A DNA stretch of 64,000 bases, taken from NCBI RefSeq assembly GCF_004217565.1, contig NZ_SHLA01000001.1:1984001-2048000 (forward strand). Reading direction: 5' to 3'. The stretch is from Zhihengliuella halotolerans (GTDB taxonomy: Bacteria; Actinomycetota; Actinomycetes; Actinomycetales; Micrococcaceae). Under the pieces are notes generated by a model, which was not told the DNA's origin, searched no databases, and saw only the letters and a program-made list of their open reading frames with translations. Below are positions 8,661 to 18,417 of this stretch, in pieces. Both the position numbers and the translations under genes were made by a program. Each line of letters opens with the position of its first letter. Position 1 is the stretch's first letter.

Positions 8661-8890
8661 CAGTCATCGTGAGAAGGATAAATGGTGCGCGCCATTCCCG
8701 TGGCCTCTCGACGTGGTTGTGCTCGCCCTGCCGAGACGGGAAGCGCGACACGGCAATTCAGGCTTCGTTGTCTAGCCGACTCGTCAACGACGCTTCATCG
8801 TCAACTTGTGAGGTAATCGTATTCTGCCGGCGGCGAGCATCGCGGTTCGATGATTGTCGCGCCCCGGTTTGGTCCGAGGGTCTGGTGCAA

Positions 8891-9163
8891 TCAGCGATCC
8901 ACGAGTGGAGTCGGCATCTCGACCGACTTTGGGTGCCGAGCGCACACCGGCATGACGAGCTCTGGCAGCGGGACGCCGAGGGCATGCGCGATGCCGTGAA
9001 TAGTACTGATTTTGGCCGCGTCCCTGCCCTCCTCGAATTCGATGATCGATTTCCGGTGGATGCCAGCTGTTTCCGCCAAGCGATCGATGGACATACCCCG
9101 TTCGCGGCGGAGGCGCGCGACCTCCACGCCGAGCGCGCGCAGGTCGGGTACAGGAGCCGGCAT
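8891..9163 (-). CDS. XRE-family helix-turn-helix regulator
   Basis: 90 aa. Residues about 12-68 form a classical HTH_3 domain: VARLRRERGMSIDRLAETAG, HRKSIIEFEEGR, and IAHALGVPLPELV. Beyond the DNA-binding domain there is only a short tail, so it resembles controller (C) proteins and small phage-type repressors. GGAG lies very close to the ATG. It is the furthest upstream minus-strand gene of the island and could regulate the restriction-like cassette with, or instead of, the AbrB-like protein. The 280-nt gap between the two regulators holds the AT-rich operator region and nothing else that I see. Confidence 0.75.
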   Translation of the reverse strand: MPAPVPDLRALGVEVARLRRERGMSIDRLAETAGIHRKSIIEFEEGRDAAKISTIHGIAHALGVPLPELVMPVCARHPKSVEMPTPLVDR

Positions 9164-9198
9164 AGCTCCACACTCATGGAGTCGCTTTCATCGTCCTG

Positions 9199-9914
9199 GC
9201 ACTGACCGGCTCTGTCAGCGCCGACGGCATCTACTACACCCAGGACGTCAACAGGACCGCCGACCTTGGCCAACTCGTGATCGAAAGCAACACTCTCACG
9301 CGCCACTAGTAAGAGTGCGAAGGCGTCCACGAGGAGGCCGACGTCACCAGCACCGGCGAGTTCACAGAGGACGCTTCGAAGATCGTCTGGACCGTCGCGG
9401 GCAGCGATCGCCGCAACGAGCGGACGGCACCGAGTCCGTCACCAAGAGCGACACGTCGATCGCGATCGGCGACAAGGTCTACGTGAGCGACGACTCCGAC
9501 ACCAGCACGACCCTGCTCGACGCGTTCGAGGCCAGCTGCGACGACACGTCCTCCTCTAAGCAGGCTCAGTCGGAGCCGATCGAGGACGGCACCTAGTACC
9601 CGGTCCACCAGGAGTGCGGGGTCATGGTCGAGCTGACCGTCGCCGGCTCGAACGTTGGCTTCCGTGAGGCCTCATGCGAGAACTCCGATCGAATGATGAG
9701 AGAGACGACGATGTCCGGAATGATGTCCGGGAACGAGCTTATGTGGGACGACAAGTCGCTCGCCCCGGCGCAGTTGACCACGAAGGCCGGTGGACTCTAC
9801 GTGCAAGCCGGGTACTTCGAACCCGAGGACTACGCGCCTGCGACCGATGACAGGGCTGCCGATGGCCTCCATGCGTTCATAGAGGCCTGCGGCGCACCAT
9901 TCCCACGTTCGTGA
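9199..9914 (+). pseudogene. Eroded secreted or lipoprotein-like hypothetical gene
   Basis: A continuous protein-like text can be followed through several lesions. It starts with a hydrophobic signal-like end and GSVSADGIYYTQD, then reaches an in-frame TAG-TAA pair near 9309-9314. It continues in the same frame (ECEGVHEEADVTSTGEF), shifts frame by one base near 9424 (DGTESVTKSDTSIAIGDKVY), and meets another TAG at 9594-9596. It then runs in frame again to 9914 (MVELTVAGSNVGFREASC). Three stop codons and one frameshift mean it is a decayed gene. The family is not recognised. The text looks like a secreted or lipoprotein-type protein that lost selection within this island. Confidence 0.5.
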
Positions 9915-10230
9915 CACTCCTGTTTTGGGCGCCCAACCGCAAGGAGTACTGGCATGGACCACCTCCCCCCAGCGACGTCTTCGCCAAACGCATCCGGGCG
10001 GAACGACTGCAAGCAGGATTCGAGCGCGAAGCGCTCTCGCTGCGAATCGCGGTACTCCTCGGCGGGCCGATCGACCCCACGCTCGTCCGTCGGTTCGAGG
10101 AGCAGACCCGGGCACCTCGCCTCGACGAAGCCGTCGCCGCGGCGACGGCACTCGATGTCTCGCTTCTGACGCTGATCAATGGTGACGGAGGTCGAGCCGC
10201 CCCTGAAGCCTATGGATCCGAGCCGGCATC

Positions 10231-10234
<4 letters not shown>
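9911..10234 (+). CDS. Degenerate XRE-like helix-turn-helix protein
   Basis: 107 aa by the longest frame. An alternative start lies inside the frame. The core, SDVFAKRIRAERLQAGF, then a weak turn, FEEQTRAPRLDEAVAAATAL and DVSLLTLING, lines up with actinobacterial XRE regulators that begin SEVFARRLREARLAAGLSQ. However, the recognition-helix region has drifted (EREALSLRIAVLLG instead of a SQRALAERLG-type sequence). It may be non-functional. Its stop overlaps the GTG of the next gene (GTGA), which suggests the two were once co-translated. Confidence 0.45.
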
Positions 10235-11163
<929 letters not shown>

Positions 11164-11274
11164 GCCGCAGCGCCGATCCCTGCCCATACGGGCGAGCTTG
11201 AAGCCGCGGCCGGGGCTCACGTAACCTGAACGTGTAACGCCCCGGCGACCATTCGAGCCCTTCGGTTCGGACTC

Positions 11275-11297
11275 CCGGGGCTGTAGTTTTGCCCCGG
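11275..11297. terminator. GC-rich hairpin with alternative pairing arm
   Basis: CCGGGGC (11275-11281) can pair with GCCCCGG (11291-11297) across a TGTAGTTTT loop. It can equally pair with an identical GCCCCGG at 11239-11245. It lies just after the stop of the small minus-strand gene ending at 11302, so a terminator is the simplest reading. It lacks a clear T-tract on the minus strand. Confidence 0.35.
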
Positions 11298-11301
11298 CCA
11301 G

Positions 11302-11514
11302 TTAGCGCTTGTCTTCGAACGGGTCGACCATTGAATGCACCCCGTGCTCTGGGCAGACGAACGCGATACGCACTCCCAACCCATCGAGAGCCGTGGGCTC
11401 TGGGTCGCAGTCGCCGCCGCACTCGGCGCAGGTCCGGTATCCCTCGTCTATCGGGACGCGGATTTCCAGCCCGTCAGGTCCTTCGAAGCGTTCGTAGTTC
11501 ATGCGCACGATCAT
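11302..11514 (-). CDS. Small zinc-ribbon-like hypothetical protein
   Basis: 70 aa. It has a CxxC pair (CAECGGDC, residues about 29-36) and a later CPEH, a spacing that could hold zinc. The rest is hydrophilic and acidic (FEGPDGLEIRVPIDEGY). The codon pattern fits the genome. There is no clear ribosome-binding site for either of the two in-frame ATGs (codons 1 and 5). The family and role are unknown. Similar small Cys-rich proteins are common on actinobacterial mobile elements. Confidence 0.5.
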   Translation of the reverse strand: MIVRMNYERFEGPDGLEIRVPIDEGYRTCAECGGDCDPEPTALDGLGVRIAFVCPEHGVHSMVDPFEDKR

Positions 11515-12011
11515 ACGATCAAGTGAGGCTGCTCTTGCTTCAACACTGCGACCTGTGGAAAAGGTTGCTCTGCCCAGGGATGCGGGCGTGGGTTTGTGCT
11601 GTGAGGTTCGAGAGTCTGCGAGAGCACCCGAATCATAGAAGCAACACGACAGGTCCTCTTCGCTAGGTGAGACGCGGGCCTGTTCTCTTTGTGGGTCCGG
11701 AGCCGGTACCAGCAGGATGCGACTCAGCTACGCACATTGCGCCTGGTGGTCGATTGTACTGTCCCGGTCCAGCGGATGATCGGCGCCCGTCGCAAATTCT
11801 GTATATCCCTAAATGTCGGTGGCCGCCTGCATACTTTGATAAGTCCAGTGATCGTCACCCATTGTCACTCTTCCGGTCGGCGGGGGCGGAAGGTCCGCAG
11901 CAGGACGCAGTTCCTGACACGCGCTTGTTCCCTACGTTTCGACGATGTCCTCCGGGTCCACGATACTCGGCGTCGCCCACGCATTGATCCTATCCATGCT
12001 CGGGAACCGCG
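11515..12011. other. Intergenic stretch with no recognised gene
   Basis: About 500 nt of mixed composition. No frame gives convincing protein text on either strand, and I see no tRNA fold, terminal inverted repeats or direct-repeat attachment site. It separates the eroded island from the conserved VanZ/RDD gene and is where a right-hand junction of the island would lie. Confidence 0.5.
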
Positions 12012-13187
12012 TCACCGCCGCCGTACATCCGCCAGGTAGGTCCCGCTGAGCACCCCTGAGAGCCCGCGCCGCGTCGACGTTGCCATCACGGACACGAACG
12101 CGACGAACAGCAGCAGGCCGGTGGCTCCGTTGGCCAGACCGGCGAAGTCGCTCTCCCAGAGTTCGCCGATCATCGTGAGCACGGCGTACGGCCCGCCTAC
12201 GATGCTCGCCCGCACCAGCCGCCGGCCGACCCCGGCGACGGGGAAAGCGGAAGGCGGGGCACCGTCGTCGTGCCGGGATCCTGTGCCCGGCTCGCGGGCG
12301 GTGACGCCCAGCCAGACCACGCGCTGGCCCAGGGATCCGCCCGTGCCGGCCAGCGCCGGGAGGTAGAACACCAGCAGCGCCGGGAGCACGTAACCGGTGA
12401 GCGCGACGACCCACGACGACTCGGGCACCTCCGTCCAGATGAGGAACACCCCGTAGAGCACCGAGAGCACGCCGCCGAAGACGCCGAAGAGGACCAGATC
12501 GATCACCATGCCGAACCAGCGGCGCCACACCGTGAGCGGACGCGGGGTGAGGCGGCGGGATTCGTACTGCCGGCGCTCGGGCATGAACCACAGCAGCAGC
12601 GGGGCGATGAGCGCGCCGAGGAGGGCGCCGGCGGTGTTGGCGATGAGGTCGTCGACGTCGCCGACCCGGTAGGCGCAGTCGTAGATGCCGTAGACGCCCG
12701 TGACCTGGGTGAGCTCGATGAAGCCGGTCGCGAGCATGCCCGTGAAGACGGCGCCGGCGACGCCCCACCCGAGGAAGCGGCGGGCGATCACGCCCCACGG
12801 GATGAACAGGATCACGTTGAAGACAACCTGAAGGACCACGAACGACTTCAGCCGCTCGAGCAGAGACATGCCGGCGGTCCCGCGGGAGATATCGTCCAGG
12901 AACTGGAACGGGGTCAGCTGGGCCTGGGCGAGCATGCCGCGCAGGCCCGTAGTGCCGGGCGGGCAGATGAGATCGGAGGCGACCGGCAGCGGCAGGAGCG
13001 TGTAGGCGATCAGCGCCGCTCCGTAGATCGCGACGGCGGCCGCGCCCAGGAAGCGCAGCCACGTGAAGCCGCCGTACCTGCGGTACTGGTAGATCACCAC
13101 CGGGATCAGGACCGCCGCGAAGGCGAGACATCCGAAGAGGATCCCGATGTAGGCCGGCCAGACCCACGCCTCGACTGAATTACCCAA
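12012..13187 (-). CDS. VanZ-like/RDD membrane protein fusion
   Basis: 391 aa from a TTG start at 13187, chosen because AAGGGGAG lies directly upstream. The frame is open to an ATG at 13244, but that extension is arginine-rich and unlike coding sequence. The N-terminal half shows VanZ-type features: several hydrophobic helices, FNVILFIPWG and the GFIELTQ-type helix followed by DVDDLIANTAGALLGAL. The C-terminal half resembles an RDD domain, with a WRRWFGMVIDLVLFGVF-type helix, GGSLGQRVVWLGV and a final pair of helices. It is an integral membrane protein. VanZ-like proteins are linked to glycopeptide tolerance and envelope functions, but the role here is not known. Confidence 0.75.
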   Translation of the reverse strand: MGNSVEAWVWPAYIGILFGCLAFAAVLIPVVIYQYRRYGGFTWLRFLGAAAVAIYGAALIAYTLLPLPVASDLICPPGTTGLRGMLAQAQLTPFQFLDDISRGTAGMSLLERLKSFVVLQVVFNVILFIPWGVIARRFLGWGVAGAVFTGMLATGFIELTQVTGVYGIYDCAYRVGDVDDLIANTAGALLGALIAPLLLWFMPERRQYESRRLTPRPLTVWRRWFGMVIDLVLFGVFGGVLSVLYGVFLIWTEVPESSWVVALTGYVLPALLVFYLPALAGTGGSLGQRVVWLGVTAREPGTGSRHDDGAPPSAFPVAGVGRRLVRASIVGGPYAVLTMIGELWESDFAGLANGATGLLLFVAFVSVMATSTRRGLSGVLSGTYLADVRRR

Positions 13188-13501
13188 GCCACTCCCCTTC
13201 GTCCGCCGGATGAACCCCCGGCGCCTGTCTCTTCTCGGCTCCACTTTACGGAAGGTCCAGCCGCCGTTATCTAACAGTTGAGCTTTTCAGCACCGTTTCC
13301 TCTCCCCCGCGGCACCAGCTGAGCGGTTTCTGGGAGAGCCTCCGGAACACTGGCCAAGGGCCCCGCTGGAAGTTAGCGTGGAAATCGTCAGCGCTAGTCA
13401 ACGCTTCCATGGCGGGCTCCGATATGGCAGCTCAGAACGACGCCGGCGAACTGAACGCGAAGTGGTCGGCAGGCCTGCGAAGCGGGAGAGGAGCAGGAGC
13501 A
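13188..13501. other. Divergent intergenic region
   Basis: Holds the promoters for the minus-strand VanZ/RDD gene and the plus-strand 75-aa gene. A purine-rich stretch with AGGAGCA just before 13502 is the ribosome-binding site of the latter. No other structure was recognised. Confidence 0.4.
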
Positions 13502-13729
13502 ATGGGAATCGACGGAATGACCGGTCAGGACAAGTTCGGGCGCGGCGAGAACGCGACCGACCAGGCCCGGCAAGAAGCAGCCGAAATGAAGCAGAAGCTC
13601 GCCCAGGAGCAGGCCGCGGAGGAACGACGCGCGACCGACTCGGCCGGACAGCCGCCGGGCGAATCCGGCGACGACTCGAATGAGAACGACGGCGGCCCCA
13701 AGAAGCCGCAGGACTTCCGCGGACACTGA
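13502..13729 (+). CDS. Small hydrophilic hypothetical protein
   Basis: 75 aa, almost without hydrophobic residues. A Gln/Glu/Lys/Ala-rich helix (residues about 20-45, DQARQEAAEMKQKLAQEQAA) is followed by an acidic, Gly/Asp/Asn/Pro-rich disordered tail ending FRGH. The ATG at 13502 is preceded by a purine-rich AGGAGCAGGAGCA. Composition resembles small stress-related or seed-maturation-like hydrophilic proteins, but no family is recognised. It is transcribed alone, convergent with the nickel transporter gene. Confidence 0.55.
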   Translation: MGIDGMTGQDKFGRGENATDQARQEAAEMKQKLAQEQAAEERRATDSAGQPPGESGDDSNENDGGPKKPQDFRGH

Positions 13730-13803
13730 CCCTACGCGGGCCAAGCCCACGAGGAGGCCTCCAGACCGCGGCCTGGTTCGAGACGCTCCGTTCCGGGACT
13801 CGG

Positions 13804-14865
13804 CTACGCCGAGACCTGGGCCGGCGCTGCCCGGCCGGCCCGCCAGACGAGCCACGAGACGGCCCACGCCAGAACGAACAAACCGGCCGTGACCAGGCCG
13901 AAGCTCTCCATCTCCAGCGAGCCCAGCCACGCGATGGCGCCGCCATCGAGGCCTAGTACCTCGGAAGCCAGACCGGAGAGCACCACAGCCCCGACCCAGA
14001 ACGCCACGAGCACCGATAGCGTGGTGATCCCGACGCTGTACGCCGCCTTGCGGTGCGGCTCGCGCGCCGCCCACCGGTAGGCGCCGCCCATCAGCGCCCC
14101 GTTCACCGAATCGCACAGCACCATGCCCGCCGTGAAGAGCAGCGGGAGCGCGATCATCGCCTGCCAGGGCAGTGCGACGGCGGCGCCGCCCGAGATCACG
14201 AACAGCCCGATCGTCGCCGCCGTGTCGAGACCGAGCCCGAACAGCAGCCCGAGCGGGTACAGCTTGACGGGTGAGTCCACGCGGGCCGCCAGCGGCGCGA
14301 CGAGCCGCGCCAGGAGACCGCGCCGCTGCAGGTGCTCCTCGTACTCCCCCGGCGTCCCCTCGCCGTCGCGCCAGCGCCGCAGCGCGCGCATCAGGTCGAC
14401 AAGCACCTGCAGATTGATCAGGCCGATCACGACCAGGAAGGTGCCGGCGACGGCCGGGCCCCAGATGCCGGAGACCGACTTCAGCGCCGACCCGTCGTCG
14501 GAGAGCTGCCCGGCCAGCAGGTGGAAGCCGAGCCCCAGCCCGGCCACCGCCGCGACCACCACGGTCGAGTGGCCGAGCGCGAACCAGAAGCCCGTACTCG
14601 CGTGCGGGCGGCCCCGGTGGATGAGTGCGCGCGTCGTGTTGTCGATGGCCGCGATGTGGTCCGCGTCGAACGCGTGCCGGGCGCCGAGCATGAAGGCGGT
14701 CACCGCGATCCCGACGCCGAAGACCCGCTGATCGGAGACCAGGTAGTCGTGCGGCAGGACGAACCCGAAGAAGAGCCCCCACGCGATGATGTTCAAGAGG
14801 ACGACAGCGGCCGCCATCCTGATCGTTCCGGCCCGCCGGGCGGCGGGCGTCTCCACGGCGCTCAC
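13804..14865 (-). CDS. HoxN/NixA-family nickel (cobalt) permease
   Basis: 353 aa from the GTG at 14865, which overlaps the stop of the NCS1 gene (GTGA). The family signature RHAFDADHIAAIDN is present at residues 63-76, followed by FWFALGHSTVV and the later LGLDTA motif. Eight or so hydrophobic helices are evident. NiCoT permeases import nickel with high affinity across the cytoplasmic membrane. As the last gene of the ureG-ureD-NCS1 unit it most likely supplies nickel for the urease active site. Confidence 0.9.
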   Translation of the reverse strand: MSAVETPAARRAGTIRMAAAVVLLNIIAWGLFFGFVLPHDYLVSDQRVFGVGIAVTAFMLGARHAFDADHIAAIDNTTRALIHRGRPHASTGFWFALGHSTVVVAAVAGLGLGFHLLAGQLSDDGSALKSVSGIWGPAVAGTFLVVIGLINLQVLVDLMRALRRWRDGEGTPGEYEEHLQRRGLLARLVAPLAARVDSPVKLYPLGLLFGLGLDTAATIGLFVISGGAAVALPWQAMIALPLLFTAGMVLCDSVNGALMGGAYRWAAREPHRKAAYSVGITTLSVLVAFWVGAVVLSGLASEVLGLDGGAIAWLGSLEMESFGLVTAGLFVLAWAVSWLVWRAGRAAPAQVSA

Positions 14866-16571
14866 CGGACGGGAGGGTCGGCCGGGAGCACGTGTACACC
14901 GGTCTTGTCCGTGGCGAGCGCGAGGGAGGAGATGTACTGCTTCTCCCCGTCCGGGCCCGGCACAGCTGAGGCCAGCATGTCTGGGCGCTCGAACTCGAGG
15001 CCCGTGACGCAGCACGTGAGGCGGTCGTCGACCGGGTTGCCGTGCTGGTCGTACATCGGCAGCTCGATGCCGTCGTCGCCCCGGCGCAAGTAGTACCTGC
15101 CGCGGGTGGCGATCGCGAGGGCCGGGGTCAGGACCAGGGCCAGGCCCACGGCGAACAGCGGGCTGAACGGCTGGACCGCGGTCCCGAAGACCCCGAAGAA
15201 GATCGCGATCGACACCACGGCCGAGGTGATCATCGAGACGAAGCCCACCGGGTTCACCGCGTAAAGCATGCCGCGCCGGAACTCCGGGGCCTTGGGCGAG
15301 AGCTTGAGCAGGTACTTGTTGATCGCGATGTCGGCCGCGACCGTCACGACCCAGGCCATGGCGCAGTTCGCGTAGAAGCCGAGCACCGTGTTGAGGAAGT
15401 CAAACATGTTCGCCTCCATCAGGATCAGCGCGATCGCGAGATTCACGACGACGAACACCATGCGCCCCGGGTAGCGCCCGGTGACGCGGGTGAAGGAGTT
15501 GGTCCAGGCCAGCGAGCCGGAGTACGCGTTGGTGACGTTGATCTTGATCTGCGAGATGACCACCAGGATCACGGCGAGCGCCATCGCGAGCCAGCCCGGC
15601 ATCATCTCCCGGTAGACGCCGAGGAACTGGTTGACCGGCTCAGCGGCGTTCACGTCCGCGCCCGGGGTCATGGTGGCGATCAGGTAGACCGCGATGAACA
15701 GGCCCGTGATCTGCTTGATCGCGCCGAACACGACCCAGCCCGGCCCACCCATGATCACGGCGGTCCACCACTTGCGGGAGTTCTCCGGGGTCTTCGGCGG
15801 CATGAAGCGCAGGTAGTCGATCTGCTCGGCGATCTGCGCCATGAGCGAGAGGCACACGCCCGCAGCGAGCATGGCCGAGGCGAAGCTGACACCCCCGGTG
15901 CCGGACTCGCCGGTGTAGGCGAAGAACGTCGCCACGGAGTCCGGGTTCTGCGCCACGAGGTAGACCATCGGGATGACCATGAGCACGAGCCACAGCGGCG
16001 TGGTCCACACCTGCAGCTTGGCCAGGGTCTTCATCCCGTAGATGACCAGCGGGATCACGATCAGCGTGGAGACCGCGTACCCGATCCACTTGGGGATGCC
16101 GAGCCCGACCTCGAGCCCCTGGGCCATGATCGCGCCCTCGAGCGCGAAGAAGATGAACGTGAAGGTCGCGAAGATGATGTTGGTGACGATCGACCCGTAG
16201 TAGCCGAAGCCGGAGCCGCGCGTGATGAGGTCCAGGTCGAGGTTGTAGCGGGCCGCGTAGTAGGCCAGCGGCAGGCCCGTGGTGAAGATGATCACCGCGG
16301 CGATGAGGATTCCGACGACGGCGCTGGCTGTCCCGTACGCCATGCCGATCGTCGCGCCGATCGAGAAGTCGGCGAGGTAGGCGATGCCGCCGAGCGCGCT
16401 CGTGGCCACCACGGCCGGGGTCCACTTGCGGTAGGAGCGCGGCGCGAAGCGCAGCGTGTAGTCCTCCAGCGACTCCTTGGCCGCCGCCATCGTCTCGCTC
16501 GTGCCGGGGGCCTGCGGTGCGGTCGCTGTCAGGCCGCCGCTCTTATCGTGTTCGTCCGTCGTCAAACTCAT
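14862..16571 (-). CDS. NCS1-family nucleobase/allantoin-type permease
   Basis: 569 aa with about 12 hydrophobic helices. The family text includes YRKWTPAVVATSALGGIA in the first helix region, GFGYYGSIVTNIIFATFTF, and the NAYSGSLAWTNSFTR loop typical of purine-cytosine permeases of the CodB/PucI type. A hydrophilic C-terminal tail of about 80 residues contains a CC pair (TCCVTG) and is longer than usual. Genes for urease maturation precede it and the nickel permease follows. Import of a purine, allantoin, hydantoin or urea-yielding compound would fit, but the substrate cannot be read from sequence. Confidence 0.85.
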   Translation of the reverse strand: MSLTTDEHDKSGGLTATAPQAPGTSETMAAAKESLEDYTLRFAPRSYRKWTPAVVATSALGGIAYLADFSIGATIGMAYGTASAVVGILIAAVIIFTTGLPLAYYAARYNLDLDLITRGSGFGYYGSIVTNIIFATFTFIFFALEGAIMAQGLEVGLGIPKWIGYAVSTLIVIPLVIYGMKTLAKLQVWTTPLWLVLMVIPMVYLVAQNPDSVATFFAYTGESGTGGVSFASAMLAAGVCLSLMAQIAEQIDYLRFMPPKTPENSRKWWTAVIMGGPGWVVFGAIKQITGLFIAVYLIATMTPGADVNAAEPVNQFLGVYREMMPGWLAMALAVILVVISQIKINVTNAYSGSLAWTNSFTRVTGRYPGRMVFVVVNLAIALILMEANMFDFLNTVLGFYANCAMAWVVTVAADIAINKYLLKLSPKAPEFRRGMLYAVNPVGFVSMITSAVVSIAIFFGVFGTAVQPFSPLFAVGLALVLTPALAIATRGRYYLRRGDDGIELPMYDQHGNPVDDRLTCCVTGLEFERPDMLASAVPGPDGEKQYISSLALATDKTGVHVLPADPPVR

Positions 16572-16702
16572 GGCGACGAATCTACGGATCCCGTGTGTCC
16601 GATCCGGTCACTCGGATGTGTCCGGCGCGTGAAATCGAGGCCCCACCTGTGACGATCACGTTTCGGTCGGCCGTCGCGGGCGCCACGGGCACGACGGCGG
16701 CC

Positions 16703-17629
16703 TCAGTACTTGCGCAGGTCCCAGCCCACCGCCTGGGTCCCCGTGCGCGCCTGCCTGGCCGCCGTGCCGAGGCGGTGCACCAACTCGGTGAGGACGTCCG
16801 TGCCGTCGGCGAGGGCCCGGACCACAAGCACCGCGGCGGCGTCCGCTGCACCGGCCGTGAGGCTGGAGCCGGCGAGCACGCGCGGGGTTCCGGCCGCCAG
16901 AGTGGTAGCCGCCGCGCCGCCGGGGGCGTCGTCGTGCGCGTATTCGGCGCAGATCGCGCGGACCTGAGCCAGGAGCTCCTCCCCCGCCCCGGCCCCGGCG
17001 ATGACGACGGATGCGTAATGGGTGCGGCCCTCGAGCCAGCCGAGGCCGGTCAGGTGCGCATCGGCCGGGCGCAGCAGCAGGTTGTCGAGCAGCACCAGGC
17101 GGCCGCCCGAGCGGACCGTGGTGCGCAGGCGGACGTCGCGGTAGCGGAAGCACGTGCCGTCGGCCGCCCAGCCGGGCGTGACGATCTCCGCGCCGAAGAA
17201 GTGCGACGTCGCGTCCGCGAGGTCGACCTCGGTGTCCTGCACGAACGAGGCGTCCTGGTAGGCGATCGCCGGGTCCGGAACGGACTCGAGCACCGCGCCC
17301 GGCGCGAGCGTGAAGCGCTGCTCCTGGCAGGCCGGGCCCTGCGGCGTCCGGTAGACCTTGGTCGCCGACTGGGTGGTGAGCAGAACGGACGAGCCGGGGC
17401 CGCCGTCGTACTCGATCTCGTAGCGGTCCGCCCCGAGGAATCCGCCGCCGGGATTGACCACGGTGAGGACGGCCTGCCCGGAGCCGGCGGCGTAGTGCGG
17501 GCGCAGGATGCGCAGGGCGCCGGCGTGGTACTGACGGCCGATCTCCGTGCGTTCCGAGCCCGGGACCCGGTGGGCGGCGACGCGCAGCTCACCCGTGAGG
17601 CGCTCGGGCGCCTCCCGCTGCAGGCCCAC
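16703..17629 (-). CDS. ureD: Urease accessory protein UreD
   Basis: 308 aa from the GTG at 17629, two bases after the ureG stop. Recognisable UreD segments are HYAAGSGQAVLTVVNPGGGFLGAD-type text, TTQSATKVYRTP and the QDTEVDLADATSHFFGAEI region. UreD (UreH) forms the scaffold of the UreD-UreF-UreG complex that inserts nickel into apo-urease in the cytoplasm. The position directly after ureG is the usual actinobacterial order. Confidence 0.93.
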   Translation of the reverse strand: MGLQREAPERLTGELRVAAHRVPGSERTEIGRQYHAGALRILRPHYAAGSGQAVLTVVNPGGGFLGADRYEIEYDGGPGSSVLLTTQSATKVYRTPQGPACQEQRFTLAPGAVLESVPDPAIAYQDASFVQDTEVDLADATSHFFGAEIVTPGWAADGTCFRYRDVRLRTTVRSGGRLVLLDNLLLRPADAHLTGLGWLEGRTHYASVVIAGAGAGEELLAQVRAICAEYAHDDAPGGAAATTLAAGTPRVLAGSSLTAGAADAAAVLVVRALADGTDVLTELVHRLGTAARQARTGTQAVGWDLRKY

Positions 17630-17631
17630 GC

Positions 17632-18246
<615 letters not shown>

Positions 18247-18357
18247 GTGGGTCCTCTCGGTGGGTCGCTCGCGGTGCGCCTGCCCGGCAGGCGCGCCGTA
18301 CCGTCAGCAACGATAGCCGAGCCGACGCCCAGATCAGGGTGACGTGACGAGGCCGAA

Positions 18358-18372
18358 CGTGTACCTGACACG
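18358..18372. promoter_or_regulatory. Inverted repeat upstream of the GH32 gene
   Basis: CGTGT and ACACG form a perfect 5-bp inverted repeat around ACCTG, 46 nt before the GH32 start and within the ureG-GH32 divergent region. It is a candidate operator but too short to be sure. Confidence 0.3.
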
Positions 18373-18417
18373 ATTTAGGCGTACGATGGGAACATGACGC
18401 AGCACACAGGAGGAACG

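Noticed and set aside
11239-11281. Possible tRNA, because GCCCCGG and CCGGGGC arms enclose a GGTTCGGACTCC-like string
   Set aside because: Only 43 nt between the outer ends; no room for D and anticodon arms.
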